The translations under genes and the position numbers were made by a program. Of a stretch of DNA of 64,000 nucleotides, positions 60,970-64,000 are shown piece after piece. Every line of letters begins with the position of its first letter. Position 1 is the stretch's first letter. Source of the DNA: Cryptomeria japonica (lineage: Eukaryota; Streptophyta; Pinopsida; Cupressales; Cupressaceae); NCBI RefSeq assembly GCF_030272615.1, contig NC_081415.1:509613373-509677372 (forward strand). The letters are read 5' to 3'. The notes beneath the pieces are model-generated. The model searched no databases. It was not told where the DNA came from and saw only the letters and a list, made by a program, of their open reading frames with translations.

Positions 60970-62029
60970 GTAGCTTAGAAGAACCTCTAGAGAATGTGTC
61001 AAGGTGGTGCTGGTGTGACTAACTAGATGATTGAACCTTGCAATAGATTCTTTCGTAGGCCCATTATCATTGTTTTGACCACTTAGAGTTGTGCAAACAA
61101 AATATGACTATCCTCAGCTGGTTTTAAGTGCGTAAATTTTTTCTCATGCATAGATTCCAAATTATGGATTGATTTGATGGAAAGACAATGAAAATAATCT
61201 GCTGCAACACCTACCAAAGTTTGTACAAACAAGAGAATGACAACATGTTCACGGACTACCTCCAAAATACCACATATTGCTATGAAAGTTGGCTAGCATC
61301 ATAAGAGAATTTTGGAAGCATTGTTTCTTGATTTGGAAGGAAGATCATGATGTCTCGTAAGTTTCAAAGGACCATTGTTATTTTCCCATGGCATGGATGA
61401 GGCTGATTTTCTAGAAAACTTGCCCTTTGAGTTAACTCCTGAGTTAGGAGCAGATTTTTCATGAGAAAAGTCACTAGTCGATAAGTTTTTCATGATTTTT
61501 AAAACTATGGTACAACCTTTTGAATAATCCTAAATCTGGGTCACTTTTCCCACAGTCAAAACTTCAGACCTTACATATAGTAGGCTAACCAACTGCTCTT
61601 CTCTATGGTGGCGTTTAAAGTTTGTAATGTGTCACTAAATGCTGAGTTGCTGTAATGATCCCTTCTTTGATTGAGGCGAATCGGTAAGACCTGTAGCCTA
61701 ATTGTATTCCTCTAAGTTGCCGGTTCTGGTTCAAGCTTGAGATTGGGTTCAAGGTTCAGGTTCGTGGGTTTGGCCATTTGGGGGGGGGGGGCGCTTTGGG
61801 TTCTTTAGTACAAAAGCATATAAAAATAAAAAATATTTACATATATGCAACAGTAGTTAAGGTCAAAATACACCACTATGCTAATAGTCAAATAACATAG
61901 CAAAATACACCACCATATTAATAGTCAAAACTCGATTTTCATGATGTATATTAAAGTTTTAGTTCAAATAACATATCAAAATAGTAAATACAACACCATA
62001 TTAATGTTTTAGTTAAAAAATAATAATGT
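60970..62029. other. Non-coding sequence, with a (G)n tract and short repeats
   Basis: GGTTC(A/T)(A/G)G(G/C)TT-like words repeat at 61725-61770, a G run lies at about 61781-61790, and ATAGTCAAA(T/A)(A/C) with CACCA(C/T)(C/A)AT words repeat at 61870-62010. No gene was seen. Confidence 0.4.
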
Positions 62030-62052
62030 CAAGCTACAACAACCAGCCATCA

Positions 62053-64000
62053 CTAATCAAATATCATATGGGTCATCAAAAATATCATCTTCCTCTTCGA
62101 TATGCTATGGTAAATTAGATGAACCACAAACAGTGTTACTGGCACTGGCACTCGCATCAGCATTGGAAGCAGTACTAGCATGGTCAGTTTCGTGATCACT
62201 AGGTAGCTCATGGTCATCATCAACTCCAAGTGCATCAAGGCGAGAAACTGTATCATCCAACTCGGCATGCTCTGGATTAATATACCACTACTTTGTCTCC
62301 TATTGTTTGTAGGTATTTTGTTTGTATGTGAGGAGCTGCAAGTTTGAATGTACCAAGACCAAGTCCTTTGTCTTTTTGGAGTCTAGTCTTTTGCACTTTA
62401 TTGAGTGTATGGAGTATGTGCTTGAATTCCTCTCACATGAAGATGAACTAGCAACCTATCAAGATCTTGAAATTAGAGAGTCAAGAGTTATAAATAGAAT
62501 TAAAATATAAGATATAAACAAGATAAAGATTTTTTATTAATCACTGAGAACTTGTGAAAGTTTTGATGGCAGTAGGTTGTAGGTGTTTCTAGGCTTCTCC
62601 ATGGAAGTACCACCAACTATGAGTAGGAACGCTATTGTTGTCCCAAAGAGCTTCAAGACCACAATCATTTGCGCTTTAAAAAATCATGAATTCAGCCCTC
62701 ACCTTTGGCTGTGTTTTCCCTCGAGGGGTGTGTGTTTCGATAGTACAGATGAGTACATAAATGTAGTAAATATGACAACATATAGCAATGCAAGTAAACA
62801 GAAGAACTCAGATGTATGTATTCATTAATGTCAAATGCCAGTACATTCACAACATCACTTTGTTCCACAATAACTTCACACTGAAATAGGAAACCAAGTA
62901 CATATATATAGGTGTCGGTGTAGGTTGTCCGGTGCCAACTGCCGACAACCGTCACGTAACCACCGACACTTAACACTCGTAACGTTCTAATTACAATATG
63001 ACATAATTACCCGGCAACAGGTTGTAGGTCTTGGGGAAAGAGTGTACGAAGGGTTGCCTTGTACCCTTGAGCAACCTTAGGATCTTTATATGGGGCAACT
63101 CTTGTGCTAGTAAGGAGCTATTGACCATAATACTTTAGACTCAATGCAAAGGCAAGGAGATGCAATGGAGTGGTCATTTTGTTCCATCTCTCCACAATGA
63201 TTTGTTGTAATTGTTTGAAGAATATTTCTTTTGGATCATTCCCTTTTTTATTTATGATGACTTTTATCTCCTCAATCATTGAGTCCATGCCATCATATAC
63301 CTCACCCAAACAAGGCCTATCCATGTCAGTGTAGCGGATCATTCTCAATATAGGCTCAGTGAGTTTTAGGAGGTACTCAACACGATCCCACCAAGAGTCA
63401 TCTAGTATCGTTCTCTTAATGTTTGCTGCCCTTGTAGTGCTAGATTGCCTCTATATGCCCCAATTAGGGCTGATTACCATGCTAGCTAGTGCCTCACGAA
63501 CCTTCACAAGTCATCTCAATACAAGTGTGGAGGCAAAACGGGTCTCCTCAACCTATTTCAAAATCAAAATAAGAAAAAATTAAAATAATAAAATTCAATT
63601 AAAAAGTTTACTAAACATATTCATTATTTAATTAAATTTAAAATTAACTTATCTTCAGCAACTCCAATCTTGAGAATTGTCTAAATATGCCTTGTGACAT
63701 ATGGTGGTTGGTGATAAACATATGGATCTCCGCGGCATCAGCATACACCTCTTTGATTGATTCACTTTTGTTGCCAATTTTTTTCACCATTAGAATGAGT
63801 GAGTGGACACAAGGTGTTGAAAAAATGTGTTGATAGCGCTCCTCAATCAATAACCCTATAGCCCTACAATTTTTGGCATTGTTTGTTACCACTTGAACAA
63901 CATTTTGAGGGCCAACTTCCTCAATGGCTTGGAAAAGAATGTCAGAAATAAATGGACCGTCCTTCACCTATCCTTCACAATCAAATGCTCTCAAAAACAT
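62053..64000 (-). pseudogene. hAT transposase remnant (DUF659-type), interrupted
   Basis: On the minus strand, continuing past the right edge: FISDILFQAIEEVGPQNVVQ and VVTNNAKNCRAIGLLIEERY plus TPCVHSLILM (63644-63967) form the DUF659-type part of hAT transposase. 63118-63590 carries REALASMVISPNW, LKLTEPILRMIRYTDMDRP, GEVYDGMDSMIEEIK and LHLLAFALSLKYY, and 63010-63117 carries VAPYKDPKVAQGYKATLRTL. The hAT dimerisation domain is missing: unrelated sequence fills 62290-63000. An acidic Ser/Asp-rich tail (DDDHELPSDHETDHASTASN) resumes at 62053-62280 with a TAG at 62105-62107. Several stops break the frame. Confidence 0.82.

Overview
The window looks like a stretch of a very large, repeat-choked land-plant nuclear genome, most probably a gymnosperm (conifer-like). 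The reasons are one host gene split by very long introns, a background dominated by LTR retrotransposons and solo LTRs, two hAT transposase remnants, a chromovirus fragment, and AT-rich intron sequence. No prokaryotic, organellar or tRNA/rRNA genes were recognised.

Host gene: the only convincing cellular gene is on the + strand, a RRP44/DIS3-family exoribonuclease most like DIS3L. Seven exons (6535-6629, 10908-11080, 18528-18602, 52510-52621, 52743-52839, 53024-53108, 54680-54969) join with GT-AG borders and matching phases into part of a degenerate PIN domain followed by the cold-shock-like domains. The 5' exons were not found, and the catalytic RNB exons lie beyond the right edge. One intron is about 33.9 kb.

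Layout: 1-3653 is the left-truncated copy A of a repeated non-gag/pol reading frame with a clean solo LTR inserted (1254-2508), followed by its LTR-like end. 3654-18600 is host intron with a SINE-like unit, microsatellite, tandem repeats, a direct-repeat pair and a solo LTR (15818-17278). 18603-52509 is the giant intron: hairpin arrays, LTR-like modules, copy B (27537-29800), a complete young non-autonomous gag-protease LTR element (31430-37266, TSD AGTTT), a motif array, a 74-bp perfect palindrome, a chromovirus pol fragment abutting an hAT fragment, copy C (46091-49298) and a remarkable array of about 26 GGCGGACTTT-type cores (50282-51277). 52510-54969 holds clustered host exons. 54970-64000 is intron or flank with a retroelement remnant split by a solo LTR (58005-59298) and a second hAT remnant.

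Themes: (1) an undescribed repeat family (copies A, B, C) coding a large charged coiled-coil protein without recognisable gag, RT or integrase, associated with LTR-like modules sharing a conserved GTAAG-CCCCTTG box; (2) solo LTRs with TGTAATGTCCCC-type ends, three with perfect 5-bp TSDs; (3) several arrays in which a short core or hairpin recurs between unrelated spacers; (4) premature stops in the mobile-element frames that are mostly TAG or TGA where CAG or CGA is expected, as methyl-cytosine deamination would produce.
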